Positions 34,433 to 42,802 of a stretch of 64,000 nucleotides of DNA are shown here, piece after piece. A program made the position numbers and the translations under genes. Within the stretch, counting starts at the first letter, position 1. The number at the start of each line of letters is the position of its first letter. Origin of the DNA: Bermanella sp036960565 (lineage in GTDB: Bacteria; Pseudomonadota; Gammaproteobacteria; Pseudomonadales; Oceanobacteraceae). The notes beneath the pieces are model-generated. The model searched no databases. It was not told the origin of the DNA and worked only from the letters and a program-made list of their open reading frames with translations. Location of the stretch: the NCBI GenBank assembly GCA_036960565.1, contig JBALXQ010000006.1:87539-151538 (forward strand), in the 5' to 3' direction.

Positions 34433-35284
34433 TTAATCAGGTAAAAACAAACACGATTTTAAGTCATTGCAATACGTTGTTTGAAACGGAACTGGGTTTA
34501 TTTTAAGGGCTTTCAACGTTTCAGCCAAAGGCGAATCACCCAATTCAAGGCACCCTAAATTTGAGTCAGCCTTATTTGGCCTAAATAAAACATTCCAATT
34601 AGTGGTGTATTGGCAATCCCCTTTAAAATGTGTTGCGAACTGAATCTGTTTATTATCTTTTATGGAAAATACACGGCTCTTTCTATTTGTTTTTTTAGTT
34701 TTCCCTTGTCTCGGAATACGCATTACAAAGTCCTGTTCATCCTCACTTTTAATATTGGTAACACAATGATGCCCGTCCGCCTCAATATCTACCTCATGCA
34801 TTGCCTTAGGTAACCCCCAAAACTGTTGTCCCCGCAGCATATTTTCTAAACTGGCCATAGGTAAAGCGATTATATAATAACCCGCGCCAGGGTAACCAGG
34901 AATCAAGGGCGGTAACAATGGAATACGCAGACCCTTGTGCATCACTGGAATCATCACCAATACTTCATTGTAGCCTTTCATTTGATGAATATTTCTATAT
35001 TGGTAACTGGCAACAATGAGCATGGCGCGTTTACCTAAGGCCGATACAGGGGTTATGTCGGAACTAGGCATATGTTTAACCGCTTGTTCATAGTCACATA
35101 AAAACACACCCGCGCTAAACTGAACCTTGTCAAAATAGGTGGGAAACTGATAGTTTCGGCGACGACCATCAGGTAGGGTTAAATCCTGAGGTGCAGGCCT
35201 AAGTGGGTATGATTTAAAAAATACATCCTCAAACAAATGTTTATTACTGATCAGAGAATCGGGAATTTCATTAAGGGGTAACAT
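34433..35284 (-). CDS. Acetoacetate-decarboxylase-like (ADC fold) protein
   Basis: About 283 residues. The segment GAGYYIIALPMASLENMLRGQQFWGLPKAMHEVDIEADG has the ADC-family WGxPK motif. In acetoacetate decarboxylase that lysine forms the Schiff base. Two basic stretches (RQGKTKKTNRKSR) interrupt the second half. No signal peptide. The start may instead be at 35320. Neither ATG has a clear ribosome site. It is divergent from an AraC regulator 109 nt away, which probably controls it. The substrate is unknown, and a non-decarboxylating lipocalin-like role is possible. Confidence 0.78.
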   Translation of the reverse strand: MLPLNEIPDSLISNKHLFEDVFFKSYPLRPAPQDLTLPDGRRRNYQFPTYFDKVQFSAGVFLCDYEQAVKHMPSSDITPVSALGKRAMLIVASYQYRNIHQMKGYNEVLVMIPVMHKGLRIPLLPPLIPGYPGAGYYIIALPMASLENMLRGQQFWGLPKAMHEVDIEADGHHCVTNIKSEDEQDFVMRIPRQGKTKKTNRKSRVFSIKDNKQIQFATHFKGDCQYTTNWNVLFRPNKADSNLGCLELGDSPLAETLKALKINPVPFQTTYCNDLKSCLFLPD

Positions 35285-35392
35285 GCTTGTGGTTTCACTT
35301 ATTATAATGAGCAATAGCATGACTGTTACAGGCGAGCCTTATTTTAACAATGTTGGATCACGACAAAATAACTGCCGTAAGCGACAAATACC

Positions 35393-36382
35393 ATGATCAC
35401 TTTTACATTCTTTCGACAATACCTAGCTGTACTGGAGCAAAGAGGAATAGAGGTTAAGAAAGTCCTAACAAGAGCAGGCATTGCCCCAAGCTTATTAGAT
35501 GACCCTAACGCTCGCATGAATGGAGCGGAGCATGATCACCTTTGGGAAATCTTACTCAACTCACTCACGCCTGCAGATTTAACGCTCAAAACTGGCGACA
35601 CCTTAGCGCCGGCAAGCCTAAGCAGTTTGGTCTATTTAGCCATGAGTTTTGAAAACGGACTACTCGCACTACGATCGCTTATAGATAATAAAAATAGCGG
35701 CAGCGACATTAAGTTAAAATTAGAAACGCAAGGCGACACCGTTAAGTTATCTTTGTCAGACGAATACAAACAGTTAAAATACGCCCACCATTTTTTAGGT
35801 TTGGCGGTTCAGCATGTAATTGATTTACTCTTTTGGTTAAGTAAAACCAATATTATCCCTATCAGAATTGAAATAATTGAGGCCAAAAGTAGTTCATTAT
35901 TTTCTTTTGTAGAGACTCATAACTCGTGCCTGATAGCAGTCAAAGATAGCCCCTGCTTAGTTTTTAAAACACAAGATCTAAACTTTAGCTTGGCAGGTAG
36001 CAATGAAAAATTAAGGCAAGTGCTGGCACGAGAGTCTAAAAATGAAATATCGTTATTTAATACGCAAGCCAGTTTTAGTGAGCTAGTGCAATTGCAATTA
36101 GCTCGCTGCTTTATCGACTTTCAAGAAAGTAAGCAAACCAGTAATTTAAAACATTCTATTTCACTTAAAGCTACCGCTGCATATTTTTGCATGACCACCC
36201 GTACCTTACAGCGAAAACTTAAAACACAAGATACGAATTTTTCAGCCGTACTGGATAATGTTCGCATGAAACAGATAACCTTTCACTTGAGCCAAGGTAA
36301 AGGGCTTTTCGATATTGCAGCCCTTGCGGGGTTTTCAGATGGTGTGAGTCTTGGCCGGTTTATGAAGCGCTGCAATAGGTAA
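35393..36382 (+). CDS. AraC-family regulator with Arabinose_bd-type domain; C-terminus short
   Basis: A 329-residue regulator. The N-terminal ~200 residues match the ligand-binding domain of the OruR/ArgR-like AraC subgroup (FRQYLAVLEQRGIEVKKVLTRAGIAPSLLDDP). The C-terminal helix-turn-helices read KATAAYFCMTTRTLQRKLKTQDTNFSAVLDNVRMKQITFHL and FDIAALAGFSDGVSLGRFMKRCNR. The protein stops right there, lacking the usual final WTGMTPxxYR turn, so it may be a truncated but perhaps still functional regulator. It is divergent from the ADC-like gene. Confidence 0.85.
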   Translation: MITFTFFRQYLAVLEQRGIEVKKVLTRAGIAPSLLDDPNARMNGAEHDHLWEILLNSLTPADLTLKTGDTLAPASLSSLVYLAMSFENGLLALRSLIDNKNSGSDIKLKLETQGDTVKLSLSDEYKQLKYAHHFLGLAVQHVIDLLFWLSKTNIIPIRIEIIEAKSSSLFSFVETHNSCLIAVKDSPCLVFKTQDLNFSLAGSNEKLRQVLARESKNEISLFNTQASFSELVQLQLARCFIDFQESKQTSNLKHSISLKATAAYFCMTTRTLQRKLKTQDTNFSAVLDNVRMKQITFHLSQGKGLFDIAALAGFSDGVSLGRFMKRCNR

Positions 36383-36542
36383 TTGGCTTACATACAGATT
36401 GTCTGAATAACACCCATTTCAACTGAAATAATCAAGCTACAGGGATCTGCCGCCTTCGCAACAGGCAAGTGATTAACCCTCCAAAATTAATAATGAATTT
36501 CAGGTACAATCCAGCCATCATTCATATTAAGAGCCACTCCAC

Positions 36543-37700
36543 TTGTCCAACCTAGAAGAAGACACCGACAAACAGCCAGCATCCCAGCCATCCCCTGCAC
36601 CAAAAGATGAGGCTTCAGCGCCGCATGAATTGCTAAGTTTAATGCTAATGGGCAAACCATTACGCTTAATTACCGACAGCAATTCGGTACAAACTCTTTA
36701 CTGGGGCGAGCAACTGGTTAGCCGTGTAGAGCTCGCCGGCAAGCGCATCAATGAAATTGCGCACCGCTTTCAGCTGCAAGCACAGGCCGCCGTACAGCCT
36801 GCTGCGCCCTTATCTATCAGCTTAAATTTACAAGCCCAAGACAACAGCCTTAGCTACCAGTTGTGGGTGGAGCAACGCCAACAAGAAAGTGGCACTTGTC
36901 CGTTGCCGGCTGATGGCCACTTAGTGAAACCCAAAAAAGCCACCAACCTAATGGGTTTAGCGGCACTCGCGTTTAAATTATTAAAAAGCGCCAAGGTCGT
37001 AAAAGCCGTGTTGGCGGGGGCCTCTGTTGCGGGTTATGCCTGGTTGTTCTCATTTGAGTTTGCACTGGTGCTAATAGCCTGTTTAGTCGCGCACGAGTAC
37101 GGCCACGTTAAAGCCATGCAGTATTTTGGCATCAAAACCAAGGGCATTTATTTAATTCCGTTTGTGGGCGGTTTAGCGGTCTCGGACGACAAAATTAATA
37201 CACGCTGGCAAGATGTGGTGATATCCATCATGGGCCCCTGCTTTGGTTTGTTTATGTCGCTGGGGTGTTGGTTGTTATATGTCATCACCGACCTTGAATT
37301 ATTTGCCGGTGCTGCCGTGCTGAGCTCCTTGTTAAATCTATTTAACCTATTGCCTATTTTGCCGCTTGATGGCGGCCATGTATTAAAAAGCATCAGTTTC
37401 TCTATGCGCTCATGGATAGGTTTAGGTGCGTGCATGGCAGGCATAGGTTTGGGCCTATGGGTGTCTTACACCTTTGGATTAGCTCTGTTGGTATTCTTTT
37501 TAGCCGTGGGTGCACTAGAAATAGTCTTTGAATGGCGTCAACGGCAGCATTCACATTTGGTGCCGCTCGATACCTATGGGCAACTATTTTCGGCTGCTTG
37601 GTACTGTTTGGTGGCTGCAGGACACATACTCGTGATCATCAGCTTTGCCGATTCACAAAGCCCCATTCTTAGTTTGCCCATGAAAATATTGGGCAGTTAG
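36543..37700 (+). CDS. Site-2 protease family (M50) membrane metalloprotease
   Basis: A 385-residue protein. The N-terminal 130 residues are soluble, Pro/Ala/Gln rich, and of unknown fold. Several transmembrane helices follow. The zinc site HEYGH (about residue 184-188) and the distal LPILPLDGGH motif (about residue 273-282) define the M50 group that cleaves within membranes. It most likely begins at TTG 36543. No strong ribosome site is visible, and an in-frame ATG lies about 35 codons on. It may process an anti-sigma factor, but no partner is adjacent. Confidence 0.86.
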   Translation: MSNLEEDTDKQPASQPSPAPKDEASAPHELLSLMLMGKPLRLITDSNSVQTLYWGEQLVSRVELAGKRINEIAHRFQLQAQAAVQPAAPLSISLNLQAQDNSLSYQLWVEQRQQESGTCPLPADGHLVKPKKATNLMGLAALAFKLLKSAKVVKAVLAGASVAGYAWLFSFEFALVLIACLVAHEYGHVKAMQYFGIKTKGIYLIPFVGGLAVSDDKINTRWQDVVISIMGPCFGLFMSLGCWLLYVITDLELFAGAAVLSSLLNLFNLLPILPLDGGHVLKSISFSMRSWIGLGACMAGIGLGLWVSYTFGLALLVFFLAVGALEIVFEWRQRQHSHLVPLDTYGQLFSAAWYCLVAAGHILVIISFADSQSPILSLPMKILGS

Positions 37701-37719
37701 CTTTTTGAAATAGGCAGTT

Positions 37720-37757
37720 GGGTCTTGTGTTGTGCACTAATGCAAAGACAAGATCCA
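37720..37757. repeat. Dispersed palindromic repeat, copy A
   Basis: GGGTCTTGTGTTGTGCACTA, an inner TGCA/TGCA pairing, then ACAAGATCC. It forms an imperfect hairpin in the gap between the M50 and DUF2293 genes. It matches the core AGGTCTTGnnTTGTGC at 14 of 16 informative positions. Confidence 0.65.
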
Positions 37758-37844
37758 ATCTTACTAAATTGATAGTGCTATAAATTGATAGCGCCATAGA
37801 TTCCTAATGAAAGTCTCCACCTTATAACAAATGAATTAACCACA

Positions 37845-38531
37845 ATGCCAACTCAAACACGCACCTTTTTAGTCACCCAGTCTGATGCCAGCCTTAAAGA
37901 TAAAGACGGCAAGGTTTTTATCACTCCGAGTGATTGGGCTAATTTACCCGCCGGAGATGCTTCGGTGACGCGCAAGCTGAAATCCCTAGGCCCCACCTGG
38001 ACAGTACAAGAAAAGAAAGGCCGCAAGACGTTTTCTCACGGTGTTTGGGCGGCAAAAGAACATATTCAAGAAGCAAAATCCCTTGTGGAAGCTCAACGAT
38101 CCGACCCTAAACATCAGAAAAAGTTGGCTCAGGCAAAAGTTCGCCGCGAAGAAAAAGAAGAAGTCTTTGGTGAAGACTTTCAGCAGGCGATTATTACCTT
38201 CCTTAACTTCGATAAAAAATATCAAACCTTGGTTGAAGAATTAGCAGTATTGGTAAAAGAACATGCCGTTCCCGTGGGCAGCGGTACCGTCGCACGTAGC
38301 TCATCGGTAACACTGCAGGACAAGGCCGCTTTGGCAGTCATGGCGTGGATGCGACATCAAACCAGTCACTACGATTCCACTTCAGTACCGCGCATTAAGG
38401 GCGCAAGACGCGAATTAAGACGAAAAATAGCACGTCAATCTGAAGGTATCTTGGAAAAGTACCGAAATGGGATAGATGCTGACTTAAGCCTTTGTCCGCT
38501 TTATAAAGCGTTGAAGAAAGCGAGTAATTAA
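37845..38531 (+). CDS. DUF2293 family protein
   Basis: A 228-residue basic, soluble protein. A first block (about 10-75) has the words VFITPSDWANLPAGDASVTRKLKSLGPTWTVQEKKGRKTFSHGVWA. A charged helix follows (KLAQAKVRREEKEEVF). The C-terminal domain includes FLNFDKKYQTLVEELAVLVKEHAVPVGSGTVARSSSVTLQDKAALAVMAWMRHQTSHYD, which I recognise as DUF2293. The lysine-rich composition suggests nucleic-acid contact, though no function is known. Monocistronic. Confidence 0.83.
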   Translation: MPTQTRTFLVTQSDASLKDKDGKVFITPSDWANLPAGDASVTRKLKSLGPTWTVQEKKGRKTFSHGVWAAKEHIQEAKSLVEAQRSDPKHQKKLAQAKVRREEKEEVFGEDFQQAIITFLNFDKKYQTLVEELAVLVKEHAVPVGSGTVARSSSVTLQDKAALAVMAWMRHQTSHYDSTSVPRIKGARRELRRKIARQSEGILEKYRNGIDADLSLCPLYKALKKASN

Positions 38532-38672
38532 AAGCCGTTGTTTTGATAGGCTCAGACACCTTTTAAAATCGATTTAAGATTGAAATATTCATAAAACTGC
38601 ACATTTCATGGCTATTTCAACATATTTTACTACACTTATAGCCACTCTCTATGACTGGAGAAAAGACTTAAT

Positions 38673-39098
38673 ATGTTTGACGAACATGGTGATTATAAGA
38701 TTAGTGTCATTGGCAATGTCTATTTAGCAAAGTTTACCGGTTCCTGGAACCTATCTTTGACCACCCACTACATACAAGACGTCAAAAAAATCCTCGAGAG
38801 TAATGATTTCAAGCATTGGGGGCTTTTGTTGGATTTAACGCATTGGGGCTTAGCTTCCCCTGAATCAATTGAGCTAGGCAGCCAGCTTGAGTTGTTTGGG
38901 CTGCAACACGGCATGAGGCACTACGCCTGTGTATTTGAAGCATCGGTGCAACAACATCAAGTAGAAAAAAATATAAGCTCCCTATCTGAAATAATCTACT
39001 TTAAAACCAAGAGTGCAAAAGAAGCCATGGAGTTCTTAACCCAGTCAGGTTATGAAATCACATTGGAAGAAGTACAAGAAAAGGGCTTTTTAACCTAG
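38673..39098 (+). CDS. STAS-like hypothetical protein
   Basis: A 141-residue soluble protein. The pattern FDEHGDYKISVIGNVYLAKFTGSWNLSLTTHYIQDVKKIL, GLLLDLTHWGLASPES and KEAMEFLTQSGYEI looks like a STAS/SpoIIAA-like alpha/beta fold, but there is no phospho-serine site I can point to. An ATG with a GGAGAAA ribosome site 10 nt upstream supports the start. Function unknown. Confidence 0.65.
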   Translation: MFDEHGDYKISVIGNVYLAKFTGSWNLSLTTHYIQDVKKILESNDFKHWGLLLDLTHWGLASPESIELGSQLELFGLQHGMRHYACVFEASVQQHQVEKNISSLSEIIYFKTKSAKEAMEFLTQSGYEITLEEVQEKGFLT

Positions 39099-39174
39099 TC
39101 AGTTAAGGTTAAAAAGCGATGCCTTTTCTAGATATCATATCTTCTCACTTATACTCAGTCCCATTCAGCCGTGT

Positions 39175-40233
39175 TTAATTCAGTAAAAAATTTAACATTT
39201 TGGTTTCTCCATGCTGCATTACAAAAAACTCATTTTCTGAAATATTAGCTTTTTTAAGCGCCTGTTTTAAATACCGAGGCGGTTCATCCATATCTTCAGT
39301 GGTTAACGAAAACGTTCCCCAGTGCATACCAATTGAATATCGAGAGCTAACATCCTGATGGATTTTAACTGCTTCCTTCGGATTTACATGTATTGGCTTC
39401 ATAAATCGACGAGGCTCATAAGCGCCAATGGGAAGCAAGGACAAATCAATCGGACCAAAGCGTTTTCCAATTTCCTTAAAATCATTCGAGTAACCCGTGT
39501 CACCTACAAACAAAATCGAACGTTGATGATACTCAATCACCCAGCCAGTCCAGAGGGATTCATTGCGATCCCACGGAGTGCGGTTACTGTAATGCTGAAT
39601 GGGCACAGAATGCAGAGTGAAGCCTTTAAAGGTATCTTGATCCCACCAGTCCATTTCTTTAACATTCTCAATCTCTATATCCTTAAACCACGATTTCAAA
39701 CCCAATGGCACAAAAAACAAAGGTGGATTTTCACTTTGCTTTTTTTGCAGTGTTTGAATCGTCGCCAAATCCAAATGATCATAATGGTTATGAGAAATAA
39801 TCACAAAATCAATAACAGGAAGCTCTTCTAGCGATAATCCAGGAGGGGTATACCGTTTTGGCCCTACCCACGAAATAGGGGACGCCCTTTCACTAAACTG
39901 GGGATCGGTTAGAATATTTACCCCACCTAATTGAATCAAAAAAGTAGTATGTCCAACCCAAGTAATCGTGGGCTTAGTTATATTGTTTTGCAGGAATATT
40001 GGGTCATTCTGAGCAATTGGATATTCAAGTGATTTTGAATCACTCGTCATACTTTCCCATCCAAAATCTAACATATCAGCAATGCCAGGACTCTCTTGAG
40101 GGGTGTTATTCACATATCCATCAGCCCTATGATGTTTTTTAAGAGAAGCAGTTTGTGCCGTTGAACATGCACTTATTAAAAAAAGGATCATTCCCCCTAT
40201 GAGGGCATCACGTAGTTTATTTAATGTGATCAT
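39175..40233 (-). CDS. MBL-fold metallo-hydrolase, lipoprotein (NAPE-PLD/UlaG-like)
   Basis: A 352-residue protein. A lipoprotein signal (LISAC, lipobox cysteine near residue 23) precedes a metallo-beta-lactamase domain: TWVGHTTFLIQLGGVNILTDPQFSERASPISWVGPKR, zinc motif HNHYDHLD, then GDTGYSND. It resembles the phosphodiesterase-like NAPE-PLD group. Its likely location is the periplasmic face of a membrane. It follows the SDR gene by 68 nt on the same strand and may be cotranscribed with it. Confidence 0.88.
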   Translation of the reverse strand: MITLNKLRDALIGGMILFLISACSTAQTASLKKHHRADGYVNNTPQESPGIADMLDFGWESMTSDSKSLEYPIAQNDPIFLQNNITKPTITWVGHTTFLIQLGGVNILTDPQFSERASPISWVGPKRYTPPGLSLEELPVIDFVIISHNHYDHLDLATIQTLQKKQSENPPLFFVPLGLKSWFKDIEIENVKEMDWWDQDTFKGFTLHSVPIQHYSNRTPWDRNESLWTGWVIEYHQRSILFVGDTGYSNDFKEIGKRFGPIDLSLLPIGAYEPRRFMKPIHVNPKEAVKIHQDVSSRYSIGMHWGTFSLTTEDMDEPPRYLKQALKKANISENEFFVMQHGETKMLNFLLN

Positions 40234-40301
40234 TTGTTTTCATAAACCTTATTTAAAATGAACACTAAAACCCAAAGAATAGTTGGTATCTGGGATAAAC
40301 A

Positions 40302-41198
40302 TTAATAAGATACCCCAGTCATTTCTTCAGAAACCTTCCACAATTTTTCGGCAACATCCTCTTTCTTTGCATGCGCAGCAGGTTCTACTTTTTTGGGATA
40401 ACCTTTGAACTCTTGAAATCCACCCGGACCAATATAATCATTGCCTTGCACATCGGGGGCAACCGCTGCATAGAGAGTAGGCAGTGCACCCATTTTACTG
40501 TCTTGCGCAATTAAATTTAGTGCCGTGTAAAAAAGGCTATGCCTAGCGAGCTCTGTAGCAGTTCCACCTGGATGAGCTGAAGCGACAATAACGCCTGAAG
40601 ATTGACTCTTTAACCGTTTTTGAAGTCCCTTAGTAAAGTAGAGATTCGCTAGTTTACTATCTGCATAGGATCGCGTTTTTTTATAAGGTCTGGTTTTCCA
40701 ATTGAGATCCTCAAAGTTCAGTTTTCCAATTTTATGGGCCATACTGCTAACATTCACAATACGACTGTTAGCCGTTTTTTTAATCAAATCAATTAATAAC
40801 CCTGTTAACGCGAAATGGCCTAAATGGTTGGTGCCAAATTGCAATTCAAACTCGTCTTTGGTTTTGGAGTAAGGAGGTGTCATTACGCCAGCATTGTTAA
40901 TGAGTAAATCTAATTGATTAAATTTTTTATTGAATTTTTTGGCAAATTTATGAATCGACGCCAGATCGGCTAAATCCACTAACATCACTTGTATATCTGC
41001 ATGTGGGCATTCTGTTTTTATCTTTTCAACAGCGCGATTACCCTTCTCTTCATTACGTACAGCCACAATGACCGTCGCATTTTTATTTGCCAGCACCCTA
41101 GCTGTTTCAAATCCTAAACCACTGCTGGAGCCTGTAACAATAACCACCCTTCCTTTCTGATCGGGTATGTTTTTACTTTCCCATTTTTGCTGTCTCAT
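40302..41198 (-). CDS. Short-chain dehydrogenase/reductase
   Basis: A 298-residue SDR. It has the cofactor loop TGSSSGLG (TGxxxGxG), the NNAG strand INNAGVMTP, the active-site serine in VNVSSMAH and the Tyr-x3-Lys pair YADSKLAN. The sequence fits the WWOX/retinol-dehydrogenase-like branch that uses NADP. The substrate cannot be stated. It is divergent from an AraC regulator across a 295-nt gap and probably cotranscribed with the downstream MBL-fold lipoprotein. Confidence 0.9.
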   Translation of the reverse strand: MRQQKWESKNIPDQKGRVVIVTGSSSGLGFETARVLANKNATVIVAVRNEEKGNRAVEKIKTECPHADIQVMLVDLADLASIHKFAKKFNKKFNQLDLLINNAGVMTPPYSKTKDEFELQFGTNHLGHFALTGLLIDLIKKTANSRIVNVSSMAHKIGKLNFEDLNWKTRPYKKTRSYADSKLANLYFTKGLQKRLKSQSSGVIVASAHPGGTATELARHSLFYTALNLIAQDSKMGALPTLYAAVAPDVQGNDYIGPGGFQEFKGYPKKVEPAAHAKKEDVAEKLWKVSEEMTGVSY

Positions 41199-41493
41199 GT
41201 TCTCTCCTAAATAACAAATTAATATTAAATTAAGTATCTATTGGAAAAATTTTTATATTCTTTCAACGCCACAATCAATTCATTTCTTGGGGTTTATAAC
41301 AAACTCACCCTAATGAATATCCGTTTTCTTAGGCTTAGCTTCTAATAAGAATGGTAATAGCCACCTAGTTGCACACCTGATGCGAAACAGTATAGAGCCA
41401 CGACCAGACACATGGTGAGATTCTGAATGGACATAAGGGGGTTATTTATTGCCAAATCAAAGCAAATGGAAGACACTAACTCCACCTTTTTGA
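41199..41493. other. 295-bp divergent promoter region
   Basis: It separates the SDR and AraC genes. No open frame, clear operator or promoter stands out to me beyond an A+T-rich stretch upstream of the SDR ATG. Confidence 0.5.
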
Positions 41494-42519
41494 ATGAGAT
41501 CTGGCTTTAAAATGGATGAAAATAAATTATTATTACCCACCCATTATATTCGCCAAATCGCGGAAGAACTTGAAACGCAAGGCATCAATAGCAACGATTG
41601 GCTTAACAAATATGGGCTCAACAAGGAGCAGCTCTCCGATCCAAACCAGACGATTTCGCTATATGCTTATAAATCGCTGGTTCTTGATGCTATATCCCTT
41701 ACAAAACAACCATCGCTGGCTCTGTTAGTTAGCAAACGTATTGGTGTAACCGCCCATGGCATGCTTGGTTACGCGGTTATCGCTAGCAGTTGTTTACGTG
41801 AAACTGTCAACATTATCAGCCGCTATCTAGATACTCGCCAACCCTTGATCAGAATAGAATTAATTGGCGGGCCTACAGAATTAGAAGTGCATTTACATCC
41901 ATGTTATTCATTAGACAAAATTGAGAATCCTTTTTTAGAATCCTCTATATTAGTTTTGTATAATATGCTAATGCAAGTTACCCAAAACGATGCCCCAATT
42001 ACAAAGATTTATTTACCTTTTCCAGAGCCCAAGTACACCGACCTATATGCTGAAATATTTGATTTTGAGATAATATTCAATGCCAAAACCGCTTGTATTG
42101 GCCTAATAAATTCTAAGTTAGATACACCGTTGGCCATGGCTAATAAAAATTCTTTGCAGCAGGCAAAACAAATATGCGAACAGGAATTAGAAAAGCTACA
42201 GCTAGCACAGTTACTGCAAACGAGAATAAGGAAACATTTACTCTCTTTTAAAGATGGCTTTCCTTCGTTAATAGACGTTTCCCAATATTTTAATATGTCA
42301 TCAAGAAATCTACATCGTCAATTACAAAAAGAAGGCACCAGTTTTTCAACAATATTAATGAGCGTTAGAAAATTTGTTGCCATCGAACTTCTGAATAATT
42401 CGGCCATGACAGTTCAGGCAATTGCACTAACGCTAGGGTATTCTGATATCGCAAATTTTAGAAAAGCATTTAAACAATGGACAGGAGTTGCACCGAGTAA
42501 TTTCAGGGCCAAAAACTAA
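41494..42519 (+). CDS. AraC-family transcriptional regulator (Arabinose_bd type)
   Basis: A 335-341-residue regulator. The N-terminal domain reads YIRQIAEELETQGINSNDWLNKYGLNKEQLSDP, the same ligand-binding class as the regulator at 35393. The C-terminal pair of helix-turn-helices is complete: SLIDVSQYFNMSSRNLHRQLQKEGTSFSTILMSVRK and VQAIALTLGYSDIANFRKAFKQWTGVAPSNFR. ATGs at 41494 and 41512 are both possible. It is divergent from SDR plus MBL-fold genes and is the likely regulator of that pair. Confidence 0.87.
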   Translation: MRSGFKMDENKLLLPTHYIRQIAEELETQGINSNDWLNKYGLNKEQLSDPNQTISLYAYKSLVLDAISLTKQPSLALLVSKRIGVTAHGMLGYAVIASSCLRETVNIISRYLDTRQPLIRIELIGGPTELEVHLHPCYSLDKIENPFLESSILVLYNMLMQVTQNDAPITKIYLPFPEPKYTDLYAEIFDFEIIFNAKTACIGLINSKLDTPLAMANKNSLQQAKQICEQELEKLQLAQLLQTRIRKHLLSFKDGFPSLIDVSQYFNMSSRNLHRQLQKEGTSFSTILMSVRKFVAIELLNNSAMTVQAIALTLGYSDIANFRKAFKQWTGVAPSNFRAKN

Positions 42520-42774
42520 TTATCGCTTTAGTAAAATTCAGAATATCGGCAACTGTTTTTGGCTGTCTAGTATTGCCTAGTAACAACAGGACACACTGCT
42601 AATAACAAGAAAATAAAGAAGGAATTAGATTATAAAACGACAATATTCAAGTCACTATCATCAATCAATATCGCTATATTGATTAACGATAGCACTCTAT
42701 AAATTCAACTCCCTTTAGTAGTATTTTCAGCTCTTCGAAAAACCAACGTTTTTCGATTAAGCCAAAATAACTAG

Positions 42775-42789
42775 TTGTGCATTGCACAA
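42775..42789. promoter_or_regulatory. Perfect palindrome TTGTGCA-T-TGCACAA
   Basis: A 15-bp inverted repeat 14 bp upstream of the DUF1566 lipoprotein ATG. It overlaps the likely AAGGA ribosome site, so it could act as an operator or mRNA hairpin. It shares TTGTGC with the dispersed repeat family but not its other half. Confidence 0.4.
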
Positions 42790-42802
42790 GGACATAGGGA
42801 TT

